NCBI RefSeq assembly: GCF_001544535.1
Contig: NZ_FCON02000027.1
Location: 18,374 to 82,373, forward strand
DNA: 64,000 nucleotides
Origin: Caballeronia choica
Lineage (GTDB): Bacteria > Pseudomonadota > Gammaproteobacteria > Burkholderiales > Burkholderiaceae
Direction of reading: 5' to 3'
The translations under genes and the position numbers were made by a program. Within the stretch, counting starts at the first letter, position 1. Each line of letters opens with the position of its first letter. Shown one piece after another: positions 54,508 through 63,242 of this stretch. The notes beneath the pieces were generated by a model. The model was not told the DNA's origin. It worked only from the letters and a program-made list of their open reading frames with translations, and did not search any database.

Positions 54508-55761
54508 TTACTTGGCTGCATCGCCATTCTCCTCGTGGGCGGCGGGTTCGCGCTGTTCGAGGTAAGGGACCCAGTTCAAAATTTCGACGTTGGTAAAGCT
54601 CAGCGGCCGGGTTGCAAAGAACATGACTGCGCGCAATCCGTCGGTTTGGTAAGGGGCACCGTTCAGCGTCGTGCGGGGATGTGCCTGCGGCGCCGCAGTG
54701 ACGCCGTTCACGAATCCGAGCTTGTCCAGGCCGCCCGAGTACATCATGTCCTGAACCAGGAAATTCCTTGCCTCGTCGACATCCCTTTGCAATATGTCGC
54801 CAGTAGCGCCGCCCCGCGCAAAGCGGCCCCCAACGGGCCGTCCGACCTGGGCGACATACACGAGAGCGCCGTTGAAGCGAATGGGCGTGAGCCACGCACG
54901 TATCGAGGTCGCCGGCGCGCCTGCTTGTGCCTCCTTGCGCACGACGACGTCCGGCTTGCGCCCGAAGACCCACTGATCGAGATCACTTTCGCGCAGGTTG
55001 CGGCGAAAGCTGCGTCGCACCAGCGCCGCCCCTATGTCCCCAAGACTGCCGACGACAACGACGTTCAACGGATCCGCGCTGGTCTTCTCGTGCTGATCGG
55101 TGGCGCAACACGGCAGCCGTTCGAGCGCGCCACGCAGCGACGCGAGGTCATGATAGTCGGCGATCTTCGAATCGGGATACTGGAACAGCGTCAGTGCGAT
55201 GCGATTGTCGGGGACATCATCCGGCACGGGCACGAACAGGGAAAAGGGGACCAGCGTCTTGCTCCCGAACAGATCGATATTGACGAGCTTGGGGTCTCGA
55301 TCCGGGTTGGTGAACACTATCCCCGCGTGGGTTTCACCCGCCGGAATCGGGCTCTTGAATCCGAGCTTGTTGAAGTGATTGTCGATGCTCGCATTTGTCG
55401 CACCGCCGAGCAGCGTATGCATGGACCACGCGACTTCGAGCGGCGAGAAGTAGTCGGGATCGGTTCCTGATTGCAGCAGCCAAAGCGGTTGCGACGTCCG
55501 GTTCTGAACTTCGATCCATACCGGCTGTACGTTGGTCTTGTTGATGTCGGCGCCGAACATGCGCTCGCTGTCCGCGGATGACAGCACGGCTGCACTCACG
55601 TGCACGTCCTGTTTGGTTGCACTTATCGCCCGCTCGCGCAGCGGCGCATCGTCGATGTTCGTTGGAACTGTCCATGTCGCGCAGCCGGCGAAAACGAGAA
55701 GGAGAACAACGCTGGCGGTCGCATTTCTCAGTGCACGAGGCGACCATCGCAGCGCGCTCAT
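54508..55761 (-). CDS. LssY_C-domain lipoprotein, second paralogue
   Basis: 417 residues from ATG 55761, overlapping the stop of the preceding gene by ATGA. Lipobox VFAGCA. The middle contains LPCCATDQHEKTSADPLNVV followed by GSLGDIGAALVRRSF, and later VVRKEAQAGAPATSIRAWLT and DVDEARNFLVQDMMYSGGLD, a pattern of the LssY C-terminal domain. It shares this layout with the 55758-57056 product, so the two arose by duplication. Role unknown; outer- or inner-membrane-attached in the periplasm. Confidence 0.8.
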   Translation of the reverse strand: MSALRWSPRALRNATASVVLLLVFAGCATWTVPTNIDDAPLRERAISATKQDVHVSAAVLSSADSERMFGADINKTNVQPVWIEVQNRTSQPLWLLQSGTDPDYFSPLEVAWSMHTLLGGATNASIDNHFNKLGFKSPIPAGETHAGIVFTNPDRDPKLVNIDLFGSKTLVPFSLFVPVPDDVPDNRIALTLFQYPDSKIADYHDLASLRGALERLPCCATDQHEKTSADPLNVVVVGSLGDIGAALVRRSFRRNLRESDLDQWVFGRKPDVVVRKEAQAGAPATSIRAWLTPIRFNGALVYVAQVGRPVGGRFARGGATGDILQRDVDEARNFLVQDMMYSGGLDKLGFVNGVTAAPQAHPRTTLNGAPYQTDGLRAVMFFATRPLSFTNVEILNWVPYLEQREPAAHEENGDAAK

Positions 55762-57056
55762 TGCTTCCGTCCTGCAGGCGGGTTGCTGCTGCTGTTTGAC
55801 TTCGTGCTCATCGCCCACGGCAGGATTTCGATCTCTGAAAGCGAGGTGGGATGGCGATCGAATACGAGTACCTGGCGATACCCGTCGGTGTAGTACGGAT
55901 CGGTGGTGAGATTTTCACTCGGTGCGCTTTGCATGGCCGGGCCGACTCCCTTCACGAATCCAAGCTTGGTGAGATTCTGGGAATAGGCCATATCCTCCGC
56001 TAGTGCCCTGCGCGCCTCGTCCACGTCCGGGTCGATCTTGTGCGTAGTGAGCGTGGGTGAGTGAATCGTGAGACGAGTGCCGATATCGCGGCTTATCTGG
56101 CCCACCCACACGGCCTTGCCCTGATAGCGCATGGGGCTTAGCCAGAGTCGCAGATGATTGCGCTGGTGAACGGTGTCACGCGCTTTCTGTAACGCGAGGT
56201 CCTGCGCTCGACCAAACAGATAAAGATCGCTGACTGGCGCATTGACATAACGATCGCCAGAGAGCGCGGAAGTCGCCATTCTCATGATCGCGCCTGACCA
56301 CTTTTGCTCGGTCGGGCTCCAGCCGCGGCGCACCAGTGCGGGAAAGGCATCGTCGAGGCCTCCCACGACGATCAGGTTGAGCGGATCTCCGTTCTTCGAA
56401 CCGTCCTTGTTCGTTGCACAGCATGGAAGGGCTTCGAGAGCGAGGCGAAACGCGTCGTCATCCGTATAGTTCACGATTTTTTCGGGCGGATAGATCTCGC
56501 GCCGAAAGACTTCGCTTACGTAGTAGTCGGCATAGAAGCCCGGCACGACTATCAGGATGGAGAACGTCCTTGCGTTTGCGCTCGCCACGAGGTCCAGCTG
56601 GACGAGCTTGGCGCCCTCGTTGAGGTGCGTCAGCACGAATCCCGATTTGGTCTGGCCGGGCAGGATGGGGTTCTGGAAGGCAAGCCGGCGAAAGCGCCGG
56701 TCGAGTTCGTCCTTTCCGCCGGGCGATTCGTCGTTCTCAAACGCCTCGGCCGCTTCTGAAGCAGGGAAGAAATTTGGGTCAAGGCCCGGCGACATCAGGA
56801 AGTAGCTCAGCGTCTCGTGGTTCGAGACCTCGACCCAGACGGGTTGCATCGCCTTCTTTGCGAGCGGCGCGCCGTAAACCTCAGCGCTTTCTTCAGCCGA
56901 AAGCACGGCCGCCGATACCCGCAGCCCGCCTTCGGTGCGTGTCACGGCGCGGTCCTTGTAGGGGGGGCCGCCGGCAGGCGGCGGCGTTGAGGCGCAACCG
57001 GACCAGACGAAGGCGACGACAACTGCAACCAGCAGTCGATGCACCATGCCGTTCAT
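55758..57056 (-). CDS. LssY_C-domain lipoprotein, first paralogue
   Basis: 432 residues with lipobox VWSGCA. The LssY_C-type segment is clear: LPCCATNKDGSKNGDPLNLI, LFGRAQDLALQKARDTVHQR, WVGQISRDIG and HKIDPDVDEARRALAEDMAY. The DIG and HxIDPDVD motifs are characteristic. The first ~180 residues form a beta-rich domain (MQPVWVEVSNHETLSYFLMS) shared with the next gene. First gene of the operon; co-translation with the second is indicated by ATGA. Function unknown. Confidence 0.82.
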   Translation of the reverse strand: MNGMVHRLLVAVVVAFVWSGCASTPPPAGGPPYKDRAVTRTEGGLRVSAAVLSAEESAEVYGAPLAKKAMQPVWVEVSNHETLSYFLMSPGLDPNFFPASEAAEAFENDESPGGKDELDRRFRRLAFQNPILPGQTKSGFVLTHLNEGAKLVQLDLVASANARTFSILIVVPGFYADYYVSEVFRREIYPPEKIVNYTDDDAFRLALEALPCCATNKDGSKNGDPLNLIVVGGLDDAFPALVRRGWSPTEQKWSGAIMRMATSALSGDRYVNAPVSDLYLFGRAQDLALQKARDTVHQRNHLRLWLSPMRYQGKAVWVGQISRDIGTRLTIHSPTLTTHKIDPDVDEARRALAEDMAYSQNLTKLGFVKGVGPAMQSAPSENLTTDPYYTDGYRQVLVFDRHPTSLSEIEILPWAMSTKSNSSSNPPAGRKQ

Positions 57057-57256
57057 CGCGTAACCTCATTGCCGCAAGGGCGGGCGCCAAAGATCTTTGT
57101 GATGCGTCCTTCACGGGTATCAGAGAAATTATAGCGCGCGAGTTCGCTTGTGCAGTTGCTGGAGTGCCAGAGCGGCTCGCCATTCGGCGTCGGAGAGAGG
57201 CGAGCAACGCGTACTGTTCGCGCTGTCGCCGTCGTCTCCCGCGCGCATGCGTCGAG

Positions 57257-57844
57257 TCACTTCTTTGCCGCAGGCTCCACGCTTATCGCCAAGGCTTCTG
57301 TATAGACGGCTTCGACCTGATCGCCCTTGCGAAGGCGCTTGAGGCGCTCCGGATCCTCCACTTTCAGATCCACCGTATTGCCTTTGGGTCCCTTGAGCGT
57401 GACCGTCTTCGTCTTGTGATCCACGGCAACCACGTCCGCGATGATCGTCACGCGTCGCCCGAGCGTGCCTCCCGGCTTGGCGCCGGGAGCGGCGCGCTCC
57501 TCCGTTCCGATTTCCGTATGCGACGCTTGCCCCTTTTCCTTCATGAGGCTGAGCGTCAGTGCCTCGCTGTATGACACCGTGACGATATCGCCCAACGCAA
57601 GCTGGTCGAAGTTGCGCGCCTCGTTCGTGACCTCCAGTTCGACGACCTTGCCCTGGTGCGTCTTGAGCGTGACGGTACGGGTGGCCTTGTCGATGCCGAC
57701 CACCGTCGCCGTCATCTTGGTGAGGCCCTGGACGGTGGTGTGTTCCGGTCCCTGCGTGACTTCCACGTTCGTTTGCGGCTGAGCCAGTGCGACCTGGGCA
57801 AGCAATGCAACGGTGACAATGGCGAGTACTTTCGTGGTCTTCAT
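57257..57844 (-). CDS. Secreted two-repeat protein, paralogue of 61479
   Basis: 195 residues from ATG 57844. Signal peptide ends at QVALA. The mature part contains two copies of one beta-rich unit: VVGIDKATRTVTLKTHQGKV and VVAVDHKTKTVTLKGPKGNT, each followed by a (K/L)GD(I/Q) turn and a Y(S/T)EAL strand (VTVSYSEAL, VEAVYTEAL). This looks like two OB-like barrels. A linker RAAPGAKPGGTLGRRVT joins them. Periplasmic, function unknown; the paralogue at 61479 has the same length and linker. Confidence 0.82.
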   Translation of the reverse strand: MKTTKVLAIVTVALLAQVALAQPQTNVEVTQGPEHTTVQGLTKMTATVVGIDKATRTVTLKTHQGKVVELEVTNEARNFDQLALGDIVTVSYSEALTLSLMKEKGQASHTEIGTEERAAPGAKPGGTLGRRVTIIADVVAVDHKTKTVTLKGPKGNTVDLKVEDPERLKRLRKGDQVEAVYTEALAISVEPAAKK

Positions 57845-58949
57845 CTTGATTCTCCCATCAACGACGCTTCGGACCCGGAATGGGAACTTGGGCGGCTGGT
57901 ACACGGTGCTTAGTGCTCAGTGCTCGACAGTTGCTGTCAAAGGTGCTGGGTAATCGCGACCAGGTCGTCGTCCGGGTACACGGCGATCGGGCCGACGAGC
58001 CTGTCGAGATCGACAGAGGACCCGCTGTCGATCTCACTACGCCAAGAGTTGCCTGGTTCGACCTGTGAGCCTCCCTAAGGCAATGCCGAATCTACTGCGA
58101 CTGAATGGATATCAAAGCTGGAGTTCATGACACTCGGACTCTGCCAGTTTAGAACAGAGGCAGGCGCGTATGACAGAATTGATCGACTATGTATTACCCG
58201 GGTATGCCCACGTCGCGTTTGGCGCGCCGGCATCGAGTCGAGTCTGACCGATCGCAAGGGGCTCGTCGTCACTGCGGGGACGGTGGCGACAATGGATGTC
58301 GAAAATATGGCAGGCCGACCATGTCAAATTCGAGTCCGAGTGCGTGACACGGTCTAGTCATTCATATCGGCGATCATTGCTCATGCCCGTGCTCTCAAGC
58401 GTCTGCCTATCCAGCGCTCGTAACCACAACGTACAGTGCGTTGCGCATGTGCCGTTAAGTCGAATGCGCTGACAACTTCATCGCCCGCGCACTGAATGTG
58501 TCCTGCATTCCGGCGCTCGTTCATTTCTCCCGCGAGCAGGTCGTTGATGCGTCGAATGTCGAGGTTGCGTTGTTGGATGGCAGCAGGCCCATCCGAAGTC
58601 ACGAATTGCGCGCTGCGGCAGCGTTGGCGGGTCCTATCGTCTACCCCACGCCTCGCCTCGCTGGAGGGGCGCCGCCAGTGCATCGAGAGGCTTTCCTTTT
58701 CGACGAACTCCCGCGAAGAACAAATTGCCGAACGGGGGTCTGTATTAATTGAATACAGACAATATATGTTGTATTCGTTACTGCGAGGGGCAAATCTAGA
58801 GTGCACCCTTACCGACGTTGCCCCGGCGCGAAGTCCGGCTATCATGCGCTACGACGAGCACATCCTGACGGAGGACCGTTCGGGACTGGTAGTCGACGGG
58901 ACACGGTCAGTCATCCGCGCGGCGTCAGGGGTGCCAGAGCCGCACGGCG
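57845..58949. other. 1.1-kb region with no supported gene
   Basis: Several open frames exist on both strands, but none combines a ribosome-binding site with protein-like composition or a recognisable product. The nearby transposase remnant and AspT relic suggest it is degraded sequence from the same insertion/deletion history. Confidence 0.4.
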
Positions 58950-59125
58950 TACGCAACGATGGGTACGCTGGCGCCAACGCAACCGACGTTCGCATTTCGC
59001 ATGACATGGGTCACCGGATGGGCCAGATCATCCGCGAACGCGTCGAGGACCATTTCGGCTGGGGCAAGACCATTGAAAGGATTCGGCAGACGATCTGGCG
59101 CGGCATCAGCCGTGTCGACCATGAA
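58950..59125 (+). pseudogene. IS5-family transposase C-terminal remnant
   Basis: MGQIIRERVEDHFGWGKTIE followed by RIRQTIWRGISRVD matches the C-terminal block of IS5-type DDE transposases, where ...IEQ.FGWAKTVGRIRQ...RGL.KVDQ is typical. The catalytic Glu region lies here; DDE Asp residues and the 5' half are absent. After RVDHE the frame is unrelated. No terminal inverted repeats were seen. It is an old, immobile fragment. Confidence 0.6.
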
Positions 59126-59304
59126 TGCCAGGAGCGATGCAATGAGTCGAGACGGCGTGACAACGAGCAGCGTGGGTGCTTCAAGCATGTGCATCGCCCG
59201 CAAAAGCCACCCGACAAGTTGTCAGTGAATCGCGGCCCAACGTCGTGAACACTGCTTCGGGCGCCCAAAGAGGGGGCGCCTATCGACGCCTCTGGGAGGT
59301 GCGC

Positions 59305-59565
59305 ATGTCCTGGCTCGCTGCAACGCTGCGCAATTATCCGGAGATCGCGGCTTTTCTCTCGCGATGGGCCTCGCCACCGACGCCGTCAACCACCTCGGCC
59401 TTGAGCCCGACCAGACCACGACGCTGCTCAACGCCATGCCGACCGCCTGCGCGGTCACCTGCATTTTCGGCACGATCGGCTCGGCCCTCATCCTTGCAAC
59501 GCCCGGGCTCATCCTGCTGCATCCCCTGCTCGCTGCCTGCAAGGAGTATGAGGCTGACGGCGATG
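59305..59565 (+). pseudogene. AspT-like aspartate:alanine exchanger remnant
   Basis: ATG 59305 is preceded by GGGAGGT and begins MSWLAATLRNYPEIAAFLS, a typical AspT N-terminus. It then goes out of frame at about 59358, and the next frame gives TDAVNHLGLEPDQTTTLLNA, then FGTIGSALILATPG, which corresponds to an internal portion of AspT. ACKEYEADG marks the end of similarity. The rest (about 400 residues) is gone. A full AspT would exchange aspartate for alanine, complementing the aspartate genes at 1-7 kb. Confidence 0.65.
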
Positions 59566-59693
59566 GCTGCTTACATAGGCTATACGTGCCGCTGCGGGAT
59601 CGACGCGGCGGCGTCGCGTTTCTCCGTTCCACGATCGTAGCGGGCAGCAAATTTCGATCACAACCGTGCAGTGCATCCAACCGGAGAATAATC

Positions 59694-59963
59694 ATGAGAA
59701 GCAAGATTGGCGTAACGGTACTCGCTGCTATTGCCCTTTCGTGGCCAGCCTGGGCGCAGAGTCAGGCGCAGCCTGCGGCGTCGACTGCCCCCAACGGCAG
59801 CAACGATCCAATCGTCCAGATGAGAATGGAGGTGGCGGCAGCAAACAAGACCTACGACAAGAAGGTCAGTGCTGCCAAGAAGGTCTACGACCACAAGAAG
59901 GCGGAAGCGGCCAAAGAGCGGGACGCTGCAATCGCAGCTGCCCATCATGGCGTCTCGGAGTGA
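59694..59963 (+). CDS. Small secreted Lys/Ala-rich protein (89 aa)
   Basis: 89 residues from ATG 59694, with GGAG upstream. A signal peptide (ends AWA) precedes a linker and a long charged helix (ANKTYDKKVSAAKKVYDHKK, then AEAAKERDAAIAAAHH), which could form a coiled coil. The in-frame upstream extension is the AspT relic and does not belong to it. Periplasmic; function unknown. Confidence 0.75.
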   Translation: MRSKIGVTVLAAIALSWPAWAQSQAQPAASTAPNGSNDPIVQMRMEVAAANKTYDKKVSAAKKVYDHKKAEAAKERDAAIAAAHHGVSE

Positions 59964-60373
59964 CAAACTGTCCTGGCGTCACTGACTCTGGCTCACGTTG
60001 CCTGCAGGCGACATGAACGAGATTGCTCGGCTCAGGTGAGATGACAGATGGCGCGAAGACGCTCCTTGAGAAAAATGACGCATAGTCGCGTGGCTAGTTT
60101 AATTGATTGTTGCTCCTCGTGACATTGGACCAAGGTCCTATACCTGCCGGCGTGCGCCGGGCCTATTCTTCTACGTGTTGTATTTTTGTTCCGAGACTGC
60201 CATGACAAGATCAACGGCCTGTTGACGGACATGTCCGTACGGCTGGTTTGCACTTTGCCTCCGATTTGCGCCCGCTTCGCAGGGTCTCCCAGAACCTGAA
60301 TGTTTTCCGCCGCGACGTACAGATTGACTTGCCTGCGCGCTTCGAAGCGCGAAATTCAACTGGAGGTGAACAA
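59964..60373. other. Intergenic region without a supported gene
   Basis: About 410 bp. No gene is supported; it presumably carries the promoter of the lipoprotein gene at 60374, whose start has an excellent ribosome-binding site. Confidence 0.35.
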
Positions 60374-60721
60374 ATGAAACCGTTACCGCTTCTCGTCGTG
60401 ACCCTTGCGGTGTCAGCGTGTGCAACCCAACCCATGCCGCCAAGCGCGCAACCGGTCGGAGAGAGCCAACAGCCGGTCCCCGCGGTCTCGCAATGCATTG
60501 CTCAGAAATGGGCGAACCAGTCGCAACAGCAAGTCATATCGCAGGTGATTGTGGCAAACAACCAGGCGATGGATGTCTATGTTCCGGGGCAGCAACCTCC
60601 GAATGGCGCGGCCGCTGTCGTGCGGCCGTCATGGTCGGGCAACAGCAAAACGTGGGTGGGCTTCCGCGGGGCGGGCGGGTCAGGCGGCAACACGGGTGGC
60701 GATGTTGGCGGCTGCCTCTAG
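60374..60721 (+). CDS. Small lipoprotein of unknown function (115 aa)
   Basis: 115 residues from ATG 60374, preceded by GGAGGTGAACAA. Lipobox LAVSAC gives a mature N-terminal Cys. The central part has AQKWANQSQQQVISQVIVAN and a Pro-rich VYVPGQQPPNG; the C-terminal 25 residues are Gly-rich (RGAGGSGGNTGGDVGG). Related small lipoproteins are common in Burkholderia. Function unknown. It lies about 100 bp before the YSC84-like gene on the same strand. Confidence 0.78.
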   Translation: MKPLPLLVVTLAVSACATQPMPPSAQPVGESQQPVPAVSQCIAQKWANQSQQQVISQVIVANNQAMDVYVPGQQPPNGAAAVVRPSWSGNSKTWVGFRGAGGSGGNTGGDVGGCL

Positions 60722-60824
60722 GTAGTGCGTCAGTCTGGCGTTACTCAGTTGTTTCGATGGATGTGGACGGCAATCTCACATGCGTCAGACGCAAATCTGG
60801 CGCACTTCAATCGAGGAGAGTCTC

Positions 60825-61394
60825 ATGAACCGTCGTACCTTTTTTTCGCTCACTGCTATCGCCCTCGCCAGCTCGTTGGTCGCTTGCGGCTCGACCTCGA
60901 CTCCGACAGAAGCGGCCAACAAGCGCAAGGAAATCGATACCGCCGTCGATGGCGCTCTCAACAAGCTGTACAGTGCGACGCCAGGCTCGCGGGAACAGGG
61001 TAGCAAGGCCAAGGCCATTCTTGTCTTTCCGTCGGTGATCGCGGCAGGCCTCGTGGTCGGCGGCGAATATGGGGAAGGTGCTCTGCGCGTGGGCGGCACG
61101 TCCGTCGGCTATTACAAGACCAGTACCGCGTCGTTCGGCTTGCAGATCGGCGCCCAGTCCAAGGTGGTGGTCCTGATGTTCATGACCCAGGACGCGCTGG
61201 ATAAGTTCAAAACGAACGACAAGGGGTGGACTGCCGGCGTGGATGGCTCGGTAGCGGTGGCGAAGACGGGCGCCAACGGTACGCTCGACACCGCGACGAC
61301 GAATGCGCCGATCGTCGGTTACGTGCTGACGAACTCCGGCCTGATGGCCAATCTCAGCTTCGAAGGAACCAAGGTCAGCAAGCTCGACATCTGA
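60825..61394 (+). CDS. YSC84/SYLF-type lipoprotein, BPSL1445-like
   Basis: 189 residues from ATG 60825, with GAGGAGAG upstream. Lipobox LVACGS. The mature part contains SKAKAILVFPSVIAAGLVVG, then GVGYYKT-type SVGYYKTSTASFGLQIGAQS and VVVLMFMTQDALDKFKTNDK, the SYLF/YSC84 lipid-binding domain. Homologues in Burkholderia pseudomallei (BPSL1445) are immunogenic lipoproteins. It is probably envelope-attached. The function is lipid-associated by family, otherwise unproven. Confidence 0.9.
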   Translation: MNRRTFFSLTAIALASSLVACGSTSTPTEAANKRKEIDTAVDGALNKLYSATPGSREQGSKAKAILVFPSVIAAGLVVGGEYGEGALRVGGTSVGYYKTSTASFGLQIGAQSKVVVLMFMTQDALDKFKTNDKGWTAGVDGSVAVAKTGANGTLDTATTNAPIVGYVLTNSGLMANLSFEGTKVSKLDI

Positions 61395-61478
61395 TGCCGG
61401 CACGGCACCGCTCGGCTATCGAGGCGTCATCGCAGCACGCGCGCAGGACATCCAGATGGTGTTTCCCAGGAGTCTGAC

Positions 61479-62066
61479 ATGAAGATCAGGATTTTCCTTG
61501 CAGCGGCCGCTGTCGCCCTGGTGGCGTGCCCGGCATTCGCCCAACCGCAGACATCGGTGGTAGTCACAAAAGGTGCAGAAAGTGCCACCGTGACCGGAAC
61601 GAAAACGGTCACGGCCAAGGTCGTCGCCATTGACGCCACGACCCGGACCGTCACGCTGAAGGACAAAAAAGGCCGGGTCGTCGAGGTGCAGGTGGGCGAA
61701 GAGGCGCGGAACTTTGACCAGCTCAAGATCGGCGACGTGGTGACGACGGAATACCGGGAATCGATGTCGCTGAGTCTCACCAAAGCGAGCGGCCCGCGTT
61801 CCGCCTCGGAGCGCACGATAGAACAGCGGTCCGCGCCCGGAGCCAAGCCTGGCGGCACGATCGGTCGTGAAGTAACGATCATGGCGGATGTCGTCGCTGT
61901 GAACCCCAAGACGGAAACGGTCACGTTGAAGGGACCGCAAGGCAACACGGTGGAGGTGATCGTGCAGGACCCCGAGCAGATGAAGAACATTCGCAAGGGA
62001 GATCAGGTTCAAGTCGTGTACACGGAAGCGGTTGCGATATCCGTGACGCCCAGCACGAGCAAGTAG
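61479..62066 (+). CDS. Secreted two-repeat protein, paralogue of 57257
   Basis: 195 residues. Signal peptide ends at PAFA. Two beta-rich repeats: VVAIDATTRTVTLKDKKGRV and VVAVNPKTETVTLKGPQGNT, with matching Y(R/T)E strands and the linker SAPGAKPGGTIGREVTIMAD. It equals the 57257 protein in length and shares about half of its residues, but on the opposite strand. It precedes the AI-2E-type transporter by 42 bp, likely in the same transcript. Function unknown. Confidence 0.82.
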   Translation: MKIRIFLAAAAVALVACPAFAQPQTSVVVTKGAESATVTGTKTVTAKVVAIDATTRTVTLKDKKGRVVEVQVGEEARNFDQLKIGDVVTTEYRESMSLSLTKASGPRSASERTIEQRSAPGAKPGGTIGREVTIMADVVAVNPKTETVTLKGPQGNTVEVIVQDPEQMKNIRKGDQVQVVYTEAVAISVTPSTSK

Positions 62067-62108
62067 CGGCTCGCGAACTCCTCGAGGTGACCTGTCGGGA
62101 GACAAGTT

Positions 62109-63224
62109 ATGCTGATCACACCGATTACCGAACGGGTGTTTTCCAGACAATTGCTCGATGTCCTGATCCGTGCGGGACTCATTGCTGTTCTGGCCATTTT
62201 CTGTTTCCGGATTTTTGTCCCGTTCCTCAACCTCATGGTCTGGGCGTTGATCCTCGCGATCACGATTTATCCGCTTCAGGTCAGACTCCAGCGCAGGTTC
62301 ACCAACAAGGGTGGCCTGATCGCCACGCTGATCATACTCGTCGCGTTTGTCATCATCCTCGTGCCGACCTATCTGCTGGGCGTCGCCGTGGCCGAATCGA
62401 TCGAGCATGCGAAAGCCATTTTCGATAGCGGCAGCTTTCGCGTTCCGCCGCCTTCTGACTCGGTGGCCAGTTGGCCGCTGGTGGGCCAGAAGGTATACGA
62501 CCTCTGGCTGCAGGCATCGACGGACATCACAGGTCTGGCGCAGAAGTTCGCTCCGCAACTCAAGGATGCCGGTCTCGCGGTGCTCGCAACGATTAGCGGG
62601 CTCGGCGCGGGGCTGCTGCTGTTTTTCGCCGCGCTGATTGTCGCCGGCATACTCATGGCGCACGGCGAAACAGGCCACAGAAGCGCGGTGGAGATCGCCT
62701 CGCGAATCTCCGGCCCAGTGAACGGCCCGCAGATCGCCGAACTGTGCACAGCCACCATTCGCGCGGTCGCTCAGGGCGTGGTCGGCATCGCGTTCATCCA
62801 GATGCTGTTGATCGGCATCGCGTTCGTCCTCATGGGCATTCCCGGTGCGGGCCTGCTTGCGCTCGCCGTGCTGCTGCTCGGCATCATGCAGTTGCCCGCC
62901 ACGCTGATCACGATTCCAGTGATTGCCTTCGTGATTGCCACGCAAGGCGTGAGCGCGATGACGGTCATCTTCTCCGTCTACGTGTTCGTCGCGGGGCTGG
63001 CCGACAATGTGCTCAAGCCGTTGCTGCTGGGCCGCGGCGTCGCCGTGCCCATGCCGGTGGTGCTGATCGGGGCGCTCGGGGGCATGGTGACGGGCGGCAT
63101 CATCGGCCTGTTCATCGGTCCCGTGATGCTCTCTGTCGGCTATGAGCTGTTCTGGAGATGGGTAAGGGAGCCGGCGAAGCCGGAGCGCCTGAAAGAAGAG
63201 CAACAGGAAGAGAAACACGCCTGA
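62109..63224 (+). CDS. AI-2E family (PerM/TqsA-like) membrane transporter
   Basis: 371 residues with about eight transmembrane helices. Family hallmarks are paired N-terminal helices (IRAGLIAVLAIFCFRIFVPF), a large periplasmic loop (residues ~95-150), then QGVVGIAFIQMLLIGIAFVL and ADNVLKPLLLGRGVAVPMPV at the C-terminal third. AI-2E proteins export small molecules or act as H+/Na+ antiporters. The end is Glu/Lys-rich (EERLKEEQQEEKHA-type tail). Substrate unknown. Confidence 0.9.
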   Translation: MLITPITERVFSRQLLDVLIRAGLIAVLAIFCFRIFVPFLNLMVWALILAITIYPLQVRLQRRFTNKGGLIATLIILVAFVIILVPTYLLGVAVAESIEHAKAIFDSGSFRVPPPSDSVASWPLVGQKVYDLWLQASTDITGLAQKFAPQLKDAGLAVLATISGLGAGLLLFFAALIVAGILMAHGETGHRSAVEIASRISGPVNGPQIAELCTATIRAVAQGVVGIAFIQMLLIGIAFVLMGIPGAGLLALAVLLLGIMQLPATLITIPVIAFVIATQGVSAMTVIFSVYVFVAGLADNVLKPLLLGRGVAVPMPVVLIGALGGMVTGGIIGLFIGPVMLSVGYELFWRWVREPAKPERLKEEQQEEKHA

Positions 63225-63242
63225 TGCAGCCGGGGCTGATCC

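Noticed and set aside
59364-59963. 199-codon frame read as one gene
   Set aside because: Its first half is the AspT relic and its second half is a separate secreted protein with its own ribosome-binding site and signal peptide at 59694.
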